Origin: Pseudomonadota bacterium
GTDB taxonomy: Bacteria; Pseudomonadota; Alphaproteobacteria; CACIAM-22H2
Length of the DNA: 41,535 nucleotides
Assembly (NCBI GenBank): GCA_016201015.1
Contig: JACQDQ010000167.1
Span: 1-41,535, forward strand
Direction of reading: 5' to 3'
The position numbers were made by a program, and so were the translations under genes. A model generated the notes under the pieces. The model had not been told where the DNA came from, did not search any database, and saw only the letters and a program-made list of their open reading frames with translations. Below, in pieces: positions 34,759 through 41,535 of this stretch. Within the stretch, counting starts at the first letter, position 1, and every line of letters starts with the position of its first letter.

Positions 34759-35631
34759 ATGGCGGCACACGGCATGGTTTCCGAACGGACGCTCGACATC
34801 GTCCCGCTCTCGGCCGTGATGGGCGCCGAAATTCGTGGCATCGACCTCTCGCGGCCGATCGACGACGCCATCTTCACCAGGATTCTCGACGCGTTCCATC
34901 GCCATCTGCTGCTGTGCTTTCCCGGCCAGCATCTGACCGAGGTGCAGCACGTGGCGTTCAGCCGTCGCTTCGGCGATCTGCAGATCCACGTACTCGAGCA
35001 ATACCGGCATCCGGTGCATCCCGAGATTTACGTACTGTCGAATGTCGATCCGAAGACCGGCAAGACCACAGGCCGCCACCCCGACAGAGGCACGCTCGTC
35101 TGGCACTCCGATCTGTCGTTCCAGCGCCGCCCGGCGCTCGCCACGCTCCTCTACGGCATCGACGTGCCACGAACCGGCGGCGACACGCTTTTCGCCAATA
35201 TGTACGCGGCCTACGAGGCGCTGCCGGAGGCGACCAAGCGCCGCATCGCCGGCCTGCGCGGCGCGCACGATCTCGACTACTCGCGCCAGCGCGCCGGCGC
35301 GCCGCCGATGACGGAACAACAGCGCCGCGAGACGCCGACGGTCGACCATCCGATCGTGCGCACGCATCCCGAGACCGGACGCAAGCTGCTCTATATCAGC
35401 CACCATATCTGCCGCATCGAGGGGCTGCCGATCGACGCAGGCGCGGCGCTGCTCGACGAATTGATGGCGCATGCGACCGACAAGCGCTTCGTCTACCACC
35501 ACCGCTGGCGGCGGGGCGACGTGGTGATCTGGGACAATCGCTGCACCATGCATTGCGCCACGCCCTATGACGCGACGGAGGAACGCCGCGTCATGCACCG
35601 CACGGTGGTCAAGGGCGACGTGCCGGTCTGA
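34759..35631 (+). CDS. TauD/TfdA family Fe(II)/2-oxoglutarate dioxygenase
   Basis: This 290-aa cytosolic dioxygenase has the full TauD motif set: H116 and D118 in LVWHSDLSF, distal H265 in NRCTMHCATPYD and the 2-oxoglutarate arginine R277 in EERRVMHR. GAEIRGIDLSRPID near the N-terminus and TLFANMYAAYEALP are also typical. The start is the ATG with GGGGAG 6 bp upstream, rather than the GTG 39 bp earlier. Known family substrates include taurine, 2,4-D and other phenoxy or alkyl acids; the position beside a Mo hydroxylase and a Rieske dioxygenase suggests a catabolic oxidation. The substrate is undetermined. Confidence 0.92.
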   Translation: MAAHGMVSERTLDIVPLSAVMGAEIRGIDLSRPIDDAIFTRILDAFHRHLLLCFPGQHLTEVQHVAFSRRFGDLQIHVLEQYRHPVHPEIYVLSNVDPKTGKTTGRHPDRGTLVWHSDLSFQRRPALATLLYGIDVPRTGGDTLFANMYAAYEALPEATKRRIAGLRGAHDLDYSRQRAGAPPMTEQQRRETPTVDHPIVRTHPETGRKLLYISHHICRIEGLPIDAGAALLDELMAHATDKRFVYHHRWRRGDVVIWDNRCTMHCATPYDATEERRVMHRTVVKGDVPV

Positions 35632-35663
35632 GCCGGTCCGCAGCCGCGTTGCGGCAATGGTCA

Positions 35664-35713
35664 TACAATTGTAAAATCACGGTAACGTAACCGGCCGCAT
35701 GTTGTTCGGCCGG
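35664..35713. promoter_or_regulatory. 10-bp palindrome and hairpin upstream of the phosphoesterase gene
   Basis: TACAATTGTA (35664-35673) is a perfect palindrome in the only AT-rich patch of this gap. It is followed by CCGGCCG (35691-35697) and CGGCCGG (35707-35713), a 7-bp stem with a 9-base loop. The first could be an operator. The second could terminate the upstream dioxygenase gene or structure the leader of the phosphoesterase mRNA. Confidence 0.35.
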
Positions 35714-35742
35714 CCAATGACATCGCGATGGGGAGGACGACC

Positions 35743-37110
35743 ATGAAACTGCGTGTCGCATACCGGCGCTTCGCCGCTTGGTTCGGGCTGGCCCTCTTGG
35801 CCGCTGCCGCGCCCGCCGCGGCGCAGACTGGCGTCAACAAGCTGCAGCACATCGTCGTCATCTATATGGAGAATCGGTCCTTCGACAATCTGTACGGTTT
35901 GTTCCCCGGCGCCAACGGCATCACCAACGCGGGCGCGGCGGCGATTCAGGTCGACAAGGACGGTAAGCCGTTGGCCAAGCCGGTACCGGTCATCGACACG
36001 CGCCTCAAGCCGCCGGCTCCCGACCCGCGCTTCCCGGCCGACCTGCCCAATACCCCGTTCCGGCTGGAACCCTATGTGCCGCTGGCCGGCGGCTTGACCG
36101 GCGATCTTATCCACGCCTTCTACCACCAGCAGCAACAGATCAACGACGGCCAGATGAACAAATTCGCCGCCGTGTCCAACGCCGGCGGCTTGACAATGGG
36201 CTATTTCGACGGCTCGCCGATGAAGCTGTGGGACTACGCCAAGCGCTACACGTTGGCCGACAATTTCTTTCACGCCGCCTTCGGCGGCTCGTTCCTCAAC
36301 CATTTCTGGCTGATCTGCGCCTGCTCGCCGCGCCATCCCGACGCGCCCGACGCAATCCGCGCCAAGCTCGACGAAAGCGGCAAAATGACCAAGAACGGCA
36401 TGGTGACCCCCGACGGATATGCCGTCAACACCATGCAACCCGAGCACGGGCCGAAGAACCCGACTATCCATCACGAGGAGCTGCTGCCGCCGCAGGACAT
36501 GACGACGATCGGCGACCGCCTGTCCGAGAAGGGCATCGCCTGGGCCTACTACGCCGGCGGCTGGAACGAGGCCAATGCCGGCACGGTCGATCCCGTGCGC
36601 TTCAGCTACCACCACCAGCCCTTCGCCTTCCTCAAGAAATTCGGCCCGGGCACCGAGGGCCGAGCGCGGCACCTCAAGGATCTCGACGATTTCATCGCCG
36701 ACATCGACAAGGGCACGCTGCCGCCGGTCGCCTACTACAAGCCGCGGCGCGGCATCAACCAGCATCCGTGCTGCACCGATGTCGGCGACGGCGACGCGCA
36801 CGCCGCCGATCTGCTGCGGCGGATCGAGGCGAGCCCGTTATGGCCGTCGACCGCTGTCATCCTCACCTATGACGAGAACGGCGGCTGGTGGGACCACGTC
36901 GCACCGCCGAAGGTCGACCGCTGGGGCCCCGGCGCCCGTGTGCCCGCGATCATCATCTCGCCCTTCGCCCGCAAGGGCTTCATCGATCACACGCTCTACG
37001 ACACGACTTCGATCCTGAAGCTGATCGAGCTGCGGTTCGGCCTGGCGCCGCTCGGCGAGCGTGACGCCAAGGCCAACGACCTCACCGCCGCCTTCGATTT
37101 CGGCGGCTGA
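35743..37110 (+). CDS. Secreted phosphoesterase, AcpA/phospholipase C family
   Basis: This 455-aa exported enzyme belongs to the bacterial phosphoesterase family that includes phospholipase C and acid phosphatase AcpA. A signal peptide spans about 1-28 ([21 protein letters not shown]). The metal-site motif [16 protein letters not shown] gives E43 and N44. [19 protein letters not shown] carries the likely nucleophile serine, and [15 protein letters not shown] the C-terminal Asp, Glu and His cluster. It probably acts in the periplasm or outside the cell on phosphate esters. The ATG has GGGGAGGA upstream. It is monocistronic and converges on the MBL-fold gene, with a small GCGGC/GCCGC hairpin over its stop codon (37103-37115). 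Confidence 0.9.
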   Translation: MKLRVAYRRFAAWFGLALLAAAAPAAAQTGVNKLQHIVVIYMENRSFDNLYGLFPGANGITNAGAAAIQVDKDGKPLAKPVPVIDTRLKPPAPDPRFPADLPNTPFRLEPYVPLAGGLTGDLIHAFYHQQQQINDGQMNKFAAVSNAGGLTMGYFDGSPMKLWDYAKRYTLADNFFHAAFGGSFLNHFWLICACSPRHPDAPDAIRAKLDESGKMTKNGMVTPDGYAVNTMQPEHGPKNPTIHHEELLPPQDMTTIGDRLSEKGIAWAYYAGGWNEANAGTVDPVRFSYHHQPFAFLKKFGPGTEGRARHLKDLDDFIADIDKGTLPPVAYYKPRRGINQHPCCTDVGDGDAHAADLLRRIEASPLWPSTAVILTYDENGGWWDHVAPPKVDRWGPGARVPAIIISPFARKGFIDHTLYDTTSILKLIELRFGLAPLGERDAKANDLTAAFDFGG

Positions 37111-37118
37111 GCCGCGCG

Positions 37119-37913
37119 CTACGCGTCCTTCGGCTCGACGTCGAGCCGCGCAACGATGCCCTGCAGCTCCGGCTTCGGCGCCGGATAGCGCGCCATCACC
37201 AGCGGGTCGTGGCCGGGGATGATATGGCGCGGCGAGGCGGCCAGCCGGCGCAGCGCGCCGAAGGCTTCGAGCGTGTCGCCCAGGTGATAGACGAAGGGGA
37301 AAGGCCGCCCCTGCTCCATGTTGGCGTAGTAGTGGCTGGCATCGGAGGCGAGAACCAGCCAGCCGCGCCGCGTCCACACGCGCGCCACTTGCAGGCCGGC
37401 GGTGTGGCCGCCGACCCAATGCAGGCTGAAACCGGGCGCGAGTTCCGCGGCGCCGTCATGGAACTGCACGCGGCCGCGAAACACTTCGCGCACCATGCCG
37501 GTCACATTGTCGACATCGAAGCCGCCGCGGAAATAGTCGTGGCACATGTGCCGCCCGGTGACGAAGGCCATCTCGCGGTCCTGCAGGTGAAACGTCGCCT
37601 GCGGGAACAGGTCGTGGTTGCCGACATGGTCGTAATGCATATGCGTGATCACCACGTCGGCGACGCCCTTGGCCTCGATGCCGAGACGGCTGAGCCCGTC
37701 GGTCGGACAGCGCAGGAATTCCCGCCGCCGCCGCGTCGCCGCTACCTGGTTGAAACCGGTGTCGACGATGAAGCTGCGTTGCGGGCCGACCACCGCCCAG
37801 ACGAAATAGTCCATCGACATCGGCCCGTCATGCGGGTCGGCGGCGATGAAATTCTCCTGCGGCCGGCGATCGACCCGCGCGTAGCGGACGGCGTAAACCT
37901 CGAACGGCTCCAT
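37119..37913 (-). CDS. MBL-fold hydrolase, N-acyl homoserine lactonase-like
   Basis: This 264-aa protein carries the metallo-beta-lactamase metal motif H91, H93, D95 and H96 (ITHMHYDHVGNHDLFP), a further histidine in VGGHTAGLQVARV and an aspartate in LASDASHYYANM. A DTGFN segment lies at about 51. The family (AttM/AiiA-like) includes quorum-quenching lactonases, but many members act on other lactones or esters. No lactone-signal genes are seen in the window, so the function should be read broadly as a lactone or ester hydrolase. It lies 44 bp after a 3-hydroxyisobutyrate-dehydrogenase-like gene and is probably co-transcribed. Confidence 0.85.
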   Translation of the reverse strand: MEPFEVYAVRYARVDRRPQENFIAADPHDGPMSMDYFVWAVVGPQRSFIVDTGFNQVAATRRRREFLRCPTDGLSRLGIEAKGVADVVITHMHYDHVGNHDLFPQATFHLQDREMAFVTGRHMCHDYFRGGFDVDNVTGMVREVFRGRVQFHDGAAELAPGFSLHWVGGHTAGLQVARVWTRRGWLVLASDASHYYANMEQGRPFPFVYHLGDTLEAFGALRRLAASPRHIIPGHDPLVMARYPAPKPELQGIVARLDVEPKDA

Positions 37914-37957
37914 TCATATCCCCATTTCAGACAACGCTTGCGATGCACCAGGACATT

Positions 37958-38869
37958 CTACGGGCCAAGCGTCGTGCCGCTCGCCCGCTCGAGGAACTTG
38001 ACCACGGCGGTGTGATCTTCCGCTTCGCCGAGCGCCTGCGCCGCATCTCCCCAAATCTTCGCGCAGAGCTGAGTAAGCTGGCTGAAGGCGCCCGTCGTCT
38101 TGGCAAGGCGTTCGGCCGTGCGCAGATCCTTCGCCATCAAGCCCAACGAAAAGCCGGAGGCGAAGCCGCGCGACAGGATCTGCTGCTTGAACTTGTTCTC
38201 CGTACTGGTGTTGCGCCCGGTCGAGGCATTGAGCACGTCGACCATCGTCTCCGGTGCCAGCCCGAATTGCTTCCCGGCCAGCAGCGCCTCCGCCGCGATC
38301 CACAGGCCGGCGGCGGAGACCAGGTTGTTGAGCGCCTTCATCGCGTGACCCGAGCCGAGCGGGCCGGTGAGAAATACCTGCTTCGCCATCGTCGCGATGA
38401 GTGGGCGCGCGCGCTCGATGATTTCCGCGGTGCCGCCGATCATCGTCGCCAGCGAGGCGTCGGCGGCGCGCTTGACGCCGCCAGACACCGGCGCATCGAC
38501 GAGGTGCACATCTCGCTTGGCGAGGACCTCGCCCAGCGCGCGCGTGCCGACTGGGTCGGAAGAGCTCATGTCGATGACGATCGTGCCGGGGCGCAGGCGG
38601 TCGGCGAGACCGCCGCCGAGCAGAACCTCGCGCACAACATTGCCGTCTGGCAGCATGGTGATGACCGCGTCCAGCGCTGCGCCGTGGTCGTTGTAGGAGA
38701 GCGCGATCGTGCCGCGATGAGCCGCGAGGAATTTTCGCAACGTCTCCTCATAGTTGTCGGCGGCGTAGACACGATAGCCCGCCGCCACGAGATGCGGCGC
38801 CATCAGCCTGCCCATATTGCCGACGCCGATGAAACCGACCGCGGCCGGCGGCCGCAATGGTGAGCGCAC
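37958..38869 (-). CDS. NAD(P)-dependent beta-hydroxyacid dehydrogenase (3-hydroxyisobutyrate dehydrogenase family)
   Basis: This 303-aa enzyme has the Rossmann motif AVGFIGVGNMGRLMAPHLVAAGY and the substrate-binding VDAPVSGGVKRAADASLATMIGG. The catalytic lysine lies in GSGHAMKALNNLVSAAGLWIAAEA. Family members oxidise 3-hydroxyisobutyrate, tartronate semialdehyde-type or related beta-hydroxyacids. It lies between asd and the MBL hydrolase on the same strand, with a stable hairpin in the 62-bp gap behind asd. The substrate is not determined. Confidence 0.9.
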   Translation of the reverse strand: MRSPLRPPAAVGFIGVGNMGRLMAPHLVAAGYRVYAADNYEETLRKFLAAHRGTIALSYNDHGAALDAVITMLPDGNVVREVLLGGGLADRLRPGTIVIDMSSSDPVGTRALGEVLAKRDVHLVDAPVSGGVKRAADASLATMIGGTAEIIERARPLIATMAKQVFLTGPLGSGHAMKALNNLVSAAGLWIAAEALLAGKQFGLAPETMVDVLNASTGRNTSTENKFKQQILSRGFASGFSLGLMAKDLRTAERLAKTTGAFSQLTQLCAKIWGDAAQALGEAEDHTAVVKFLERASGTTLGP

Positions 38870-38880
38870 GATTCCCTCTC

Positions 38881-38906
38881 CTGCCCGTCGAAAAACCGAC
38901 GGGCAG
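38881..38906 (-). terminator. Perfect 10-bp stem-loop between asd and the dehydrogenase gene
   Basis: CTGCCCGTCG (38881-38890) and CGACGGGCAG (38897-38906) pair perfectly around a 6-base loop that reads GTTTTT on the minus strand. It lies 25 bp after the asd stop and directly before the GAGAGGG ribosome-binding site of the next gene. It could end the asd transcript or shield the next start. A TATACT (38904-38909, minus) overlaps it as a possible -10. Confidence 0.5.
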
Positions 38907-38931
38907 TATACCGCGACCGACTCCCAGCGCC

Positions 38932-40014
38932 CTATTGCAACAACAGCTCGGCGATCTGCACCGCGTTGAGCGCCGCGCCCTTCAAGAGCTGATCGCCGGC
39001 GGCGAACATCGCGATGGACCTGCCGCTGGAATCGCTGAGGTCGGAGCGGATGCGGCCGACCAGAATGTCGTCCCTGCCGGTCGCATCCTTGGGCATCGGG
39101 AAGTAGTTGCGCTCGATGTCGTCGACGACTCGCACGCCGGGCGCCGTTTTCAATATTTCGCGAACCTCATCGGCGGCAATCGGACGCTCGCATTCGACAT
39201 TGAGGGCCACCGAGTGCGCCCGCAGCACCGGCACGCGGACGCAGGTCGCGGTCACTCGGATCGTCGGATCGCCGAAGATCTTCCGCGTCTCGTTCATCAC
39301 CTTCGTCTCCTCGTCGTTGTAGCCGGTGCGCGGATCGATCTTGGTGTTGTGGCTGAACAGATTGAAGGCGTAGGGGTGCGGCAGGATGCGGTTCCTGTAG
39401 ATACGGCCGTCGAGATAGGCGCGCGTCGATTCGCGCAGCTCTTCCATCGCCGCGGCGCCGGCGCCCGAGGCCGCCTGATAGGTGGAGACAATCAGGCGCC
39501 GGATCGGATTCAGCCGATGGATCGGCCATAGCGGCGTGATGGCGACGATCGCCGCGCAGTTCGGGTTGGCGATAATGCCGTTGTGCAGCCGGATCGCCTC
39601 GGGATTGATCTCCGGAATGACCAGCGGCACGTCGGGCTCCATGCGGAACGCCGAGGAATTGTCGATGACGACCGCGCCTTGGCGGACCGCGGCCGGAGCG
39701 AAGTGACGGGAGATGGCTCCGCCCGCAGAGAAAAAGGCGATATCGACGCCCTCGAAGCTGCGCTCAGTCAGCTCTTCGACCTCAACGCCGGCGCCGTTGA
39801 ACGGCAGCGACTTGCCGGCCGACCGGGCCGAGGCGAAGAGACGCAGTTTGGCGAGTGGGAAGCGCCGGTCGCTCAAGCATTGCAGCAATTCAACGCCGAC
39901 CGCGCCGGTGGCGCCGACCATGGCAACCACCGGCGACGCTAGTCGGCCGCCTAGCCGCGTGCCGCTTGCCGAATGCGGCGAAAGAACATCGACGGTCGAT
40001 TGAGTCGGGCACAT
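38932..40014 (-). CDS. asd: Aspartate-semialdehyde dehydrogenase, plant-like type
   Basis: This 360-aa NADPH-dependent enzyme converts aspartyl phosphate to aspartate semialdehyde, the branch point to Lys, Thr and Met. It has the nucleotide motif VAMVGATGAVGVELL, catalytic C153 in ANPNCAAIVAITPL (the common NCST is NCAA here), VSTYQAASGAGAAAMEEL, and the substrate arginine and base histidine in TATCVRVPVLRAHS. The stretches AFNLFSHNTKIDPRTGYNDE and ETRKIFGD resemble the plant-type form more than the E. coli form (family knowledge, not a search). The first 26 residues are an extension before the fold. GAAGGAGAC precedes the ATG. A leader with a short ORF and hairpin lies directly upstream. Confidence 0.92.
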   Translation of the reverse strand: MCPTQSTVDVLSPHSASGTRLGGRLASPVVAMVGATGAVGVELLQCLSDRRFPLAKLRLFASARSAGKSLPFNGAGVEVEELTERSFEGVDIAFFSAGGAISRHFAPAAVRQGAVVIDNSSAFRMEPDVPLVIPEINPEAIRLHNGIIANPNCAAIVAITPLWPIHRLNPIRRLIVSTYQAASGAGAAAMEELRESTRAYLDGRIYRNRILPHPYAFNLFSHNTKIDPRTGYNDEETKVMNETRKIFGDPTIRVTATCVRVPVLRAHSVALNVECERPIAADEVREILKTAPGVRVVDDIERNYFPMPKDATGRDDILVGRIRSDLSDSSGRSIAMFAAGDQLLKGAALNAVQIAELLLQ

Positions 40015-40058
40015 GTCTGTCTCCTTCGTTGAGCCGGAGAGACGAGAGCCCGAAACGA

Positions 40059-40089
40059 CAAGGCCCCGTCCGGTGCCGGCGGGGCCTTG
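40059..40089 (-). terminator. Terminator/attenuator-like hairpin in the asd leader
   Basis: On the minus strand CAAGGCCCCG (40089-40080) pairs perfectly with CGGGGCCTTG (40068-40059), a 10-bp GC-rich stem with an 11-base loop. GTCGTTTC follows, a weak U-rich tail. It lies 45 bp before the asd ATG and after a short Thr/Lys-rich ORF, the place expected of an attenuator. Confidence 0.6.
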
Positions 40090-40110
40090 AGGGTCGCTAT
40101 GTCGCTCGGA

Positions 40111-40185
40111 TCAGCGCACAAGCACCTCAGACACCCCGGCGGGGGTCTTCTTGGCGGCCGTGCGCTTGGTTGTCGAGCGAAGCAT
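40111..40185 (-). CDS. Candidate 24-aa leader peptide upstream of asd
   Basis: An ATG-initiated ORF of 24 codons ends in TGA 22 bp before a terminator-like hairpin and about 100 bp before asd. Residues 5-14 are TTKRTAAKKT: four Thr and three Lys in ten codons. Both are end products of the pathway that Asd feeds. The ORF also lies inside nested stems: 40174-40180 with 40102-40108 (7 bp), 40160-40166 with 40113-40119 (7 bp), and an inner hairpin 40141-40148 with 40129-40137. No strong Shine-Dalgarno is visible, which weakens the coding case. A purely structural leader RNA is the alternative. Confidence 0.45.
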   Translation of the reverse strand: MLRSTTKRTAAKKTPAGVSEVLVR

Positions 40186-40253
40186 GGAGCGAAATTATCT
40201 CAGCCGATGCCGCCTGTAAAGCGGCGCTTCCGTCCGATACGATATGATCCCGC

Positions 40254-40985
40254 TCAAACGTCGATATCGACGACGATGGGGACATGGTCGCTCAAGCCGG
40301 AGCCGCACCAGTCCTCGAATGTGCCGAGGCTGAGGTCCCTCACCTTGCCGATCCAATGCTCGGGGAGGAAAACATAGTCGATGTGATAGGTCGGGCCGTC
40401 CTTCCTGCGGTCGCGCCAATAGAGTGTCGGGACGGTCTCCTTACCCTGTGCTTCGCCACGGATCCTATGATAGGCGCTGACCAGGCCGAGAGCTTCGAGC
40501 ATCTCGACCTTGCTCGCGTGGTTGATGCGCCATCCCGGCTTATCCCAGATGACGTTGCTGTTGAGGTCGCCGGCAACGATGGCCGGCCGCTCGGTGAGGA
40601 AAGCCCGGTATCTGTCGAGCGCCCGGCGCAACGGCCCGGCCTGACGTTTCCGGGTGGCGCCGGCGCTCGCGTTCTGCGCCCACACCGCGAGCAGGTTGCA
40701 CGCCGTCGGCCCGGAGATATGGACCGGCGCAATGTAACGAAGTTTTGGGTCGTAGAGCTCCGACAGGCGCGCGGCGTAGCCGTTGAAGGTGAAGACGGCT
40801 AGGCCCTTGTGCGGGTTCCGCCCGATCCACACTGGCTCACATTCCGTCCAGGCGGACTTTCGACGTGCCCGAAAGCGGCCCGGTTCGGCGCATTCGCAAA
40901 CGATGGCGATGTCCGGTGCGAGACCGAGCAGGACATCGATCTTGCGGTCCAGCGCCATGCCGCAGTTCCAGGCGACGATCCTCAT
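40254..40985 (-). CDS. Endonuclease/exonuclease/phosphatase (EEP) family protein
   Basis: This 243-aa protein has the EEP fold motifs in order: MRIVAWNCGMALDRK at the start, the metal-binding glutamate in IAIVCECAEPG, GDLNSNVIWD in the middle, HIDYVFLPEHW, and the catalytic SDHVPIVVDIDV at the end. No signal peptide is seen, so an intracellular nuclease or phosphatase is likely. It ends 69 bp before the asd leader ORF on the same strand. Family members range from DNA repair nucleases to inositol phosphatases; the substrate cannot be told from sequence. Confidence 0.87.
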   Translation of the reverse strand: MRIVAWNCGMALDRKIDVLLGLAPDIAIVCECAEPGRFRARRKSAWTECEPVWIGRNPHKGLAVFTFNGYAARLSELYDPKLRYIAPVHISGPTACNLLAVWAQNASAGATRKRQAGPLRRALDRYRAFLTERPAIVAGDLNSNVIWDKPGWRINHASKVEMLEALGLVSAYHRIRGEAQGKETVPTLYWRDRRKDGPTYHIDYVFLPEHWIGKVRDLSLGTFEDWCGSGLSDHVPIVVDIDV

Positions 40986-41032
40986 CTGCCGATAGGCTCT
41001 CCCGGTATCCGACGGTCAGGGATCAGGCGATC

Positions 41033-41191
41033 CTAAAGGCGGCTGCTGAGCAGCTTGATGCCGGCAAAGGCGAAAAACGCGCCGAGCGTCGCCTGAATCC
41101 ACCGCCGCGCCTTCGAGTAGAGCCGCACCATCACCGCGGTCGAGAAGGCGACGGCATAGAGGCAGTGGATGATCATGGAGAGAATCGTCAT
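41033..41191 (-). pseudogene. C-terminal remnant of a LysE/RhtB-family exporter
   Basis: Only 52 residues remain from the first suitable ATG: two hydrophobic stretches (ILSMIIHCLYAVAFSTAVMV and ATLGAFFAFAGIKLL) joined by RLYSKARRWIQ. This resembles the last two helices of LysE-family amino-acid exporters, which are normally about 205 aa. Upstream in the same frame nothing family-like remains. It is therefore probably a degraded gene, although a small membrane protein cannot be excluded. Confidence 0.5.
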
Positions 41192-41292
41192 GTCGGCGGA
41201 AACTGGCATCCAGAGTGAGTGCTGTACTCTCGGCTTCTGGACTGCGGTCTTCGCCGGGGTGACGACATGGGTTAACGCGGTCGCGATCCGCT

Positions 41293-41535
41293 CTAGTCCG
41301 TCTTGACCGCCACCGGCCGGCCGGTTGCGCCGGTTTCGAGCAGCGCGTCGATCAGGCGATGGACGCGCAGCGCCTCGCGGCCGCTGGCCCGCGGCGCGCG
41401 CCGCTGTTCGATCGCGTCGACGAAATCGGCGATCACCCCGCGATGATAGTCGTGCGGGAACGCCATCGGATCGGCGCCGGTGCCGCCGGCGCTGCTGTCG
41501 GCCGCCATTTCCGTGACGCGGCCTTCGTGGTGGAA
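41293..41535 (-). CDS. Gfo/Idh/MocA family oxidoreductase, C-terminus only (cut by the right edge)
   Basis: The visible 80 residues end in HDYHRGVIADFVDAIEQRRA, PRASGREALRVHRLIDALLE and GRPVAVKTD. This is the typical C-terminus of NAD(P)-dependent Gfo/Idh/MocA sugar or inositol dehydrogenases. The N-terminal Rossmann domain lies beyond position 41535. The substrate cannot be assigned. The 100 bp between it and the LysE remnant show nothing recognisable. Confidence 0.8.
   Translation of the reverse strand, partial: FHHEGRVTEMAADSSAGGTGADPMAFPHDYHRGVIADFVDAIEQRRAPRASGREALRVHRLIDALLETGATGRPVAVKTD

Noticed and set aside
37119-37913. Quorum-quenching AHL lactonase as a firm call
   Set aside because: Only the generic MBL metal motif is certain, and no signal-synthesis or receptor genes are nearby; kept as lactonase-like.
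1-41535. CRISPR arrays, tRNA genes, IS elements or prophage
   Set aside because: No regular repeat-spacer pattern, tRNA-like cloverleaf, transposase or phage gene was seen on reading both strands.

Overview
The window is GC-rich DNA with tightly packed genes and strong third-position GC bias (long antisense shadow frames). Gene content points to an alphaproteobacterium, probably Hyphomicrobiales-like: Aap-type amino-acid ABC permeases, a FecR/DUF6600 protein, hydantoinase A/B, and CoxLMSG-type molybdenum hydroxylase genes. This is inferred from gene content only; there is no rRNA or marker set. I saw no phage, IS element, CRISPR array, tRNA or rRNA.

Layout. (1) 1-4049, minus: a CUT1-type carbohydrate ABC transporter (binding protein, two permeases, ATPase cut by the left edge). 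(2) 4461-6419, minus: a secreted FecR/DUF6600 protein with a Pho-box-like tandem repeat upstream. (3) 6679-25242, minus: about 16 co-directional genes. In order of transcription: nitroreductase; NMT1/SsuA-type ABC transporter (binding protein, ATPase, two permeases); hydantoinase A (interrupted by an in-frame TAA) and B; two creatinase-like M24 proteins (one frameshifted); MmgE/PrpD protein; ThDP enzyme; AapJ, AapQ and AapM without an AapP ATPase; then, after a gap with two matching palindromes, a HisC-like aminotransferase and a PhyH dioxygenase. A divergent LysR gene (25379-26290) sits at the head of the run.

(4) 26309-35631: an oxidative catabolic region. It holds a DUF1932-type dehydrogenase, Rieske dioxygenase alpha and beta subunits behind a recognisable promoter, a convergent MarR gene, a three-gene molybdenum hydroxylase operon whose [2Fe-2S] subunit is fused to a CoxG domain, a small ABM-like protein and a TauD/TfdA dioxygenase. 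(5) 35743-41535: a secreted AcpA/phospholipase C-type phosphoesterase, an MBL-fold hydrolase, a 3-hydroxyisobutyrate-dehydrogenase-like enzyme, an aspartate-semialdehyde dehydrogenase (asd) with an unusual structured leader, an EEP-family nuclease or phosphatase, a LysE-family remnant and the C-terminus of a Gfo/Idh/MocA oxidoreductase.

How the parts may work together (inference): the long minus-strand run looks like uptake and breakdown of nitrogenous amide or cyclic-imide compounds, with hydantoinase and creatinase-type C-N chemistry. It carries two separate lesions (hyuA nonsense, M24 frameshift), so it may be decaying or the assembly may be wrong there. The plus-strand block looks like oxygenase- and hydroxylase-based attack on aromatic or N-heterocyclic compounds. 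The most novel-looking regulatory signal is the asd leader: a 24-codon ORF rich in Thr and Lys codons, folded into nested stems and followed by a terminator-like hairpin just before asd.
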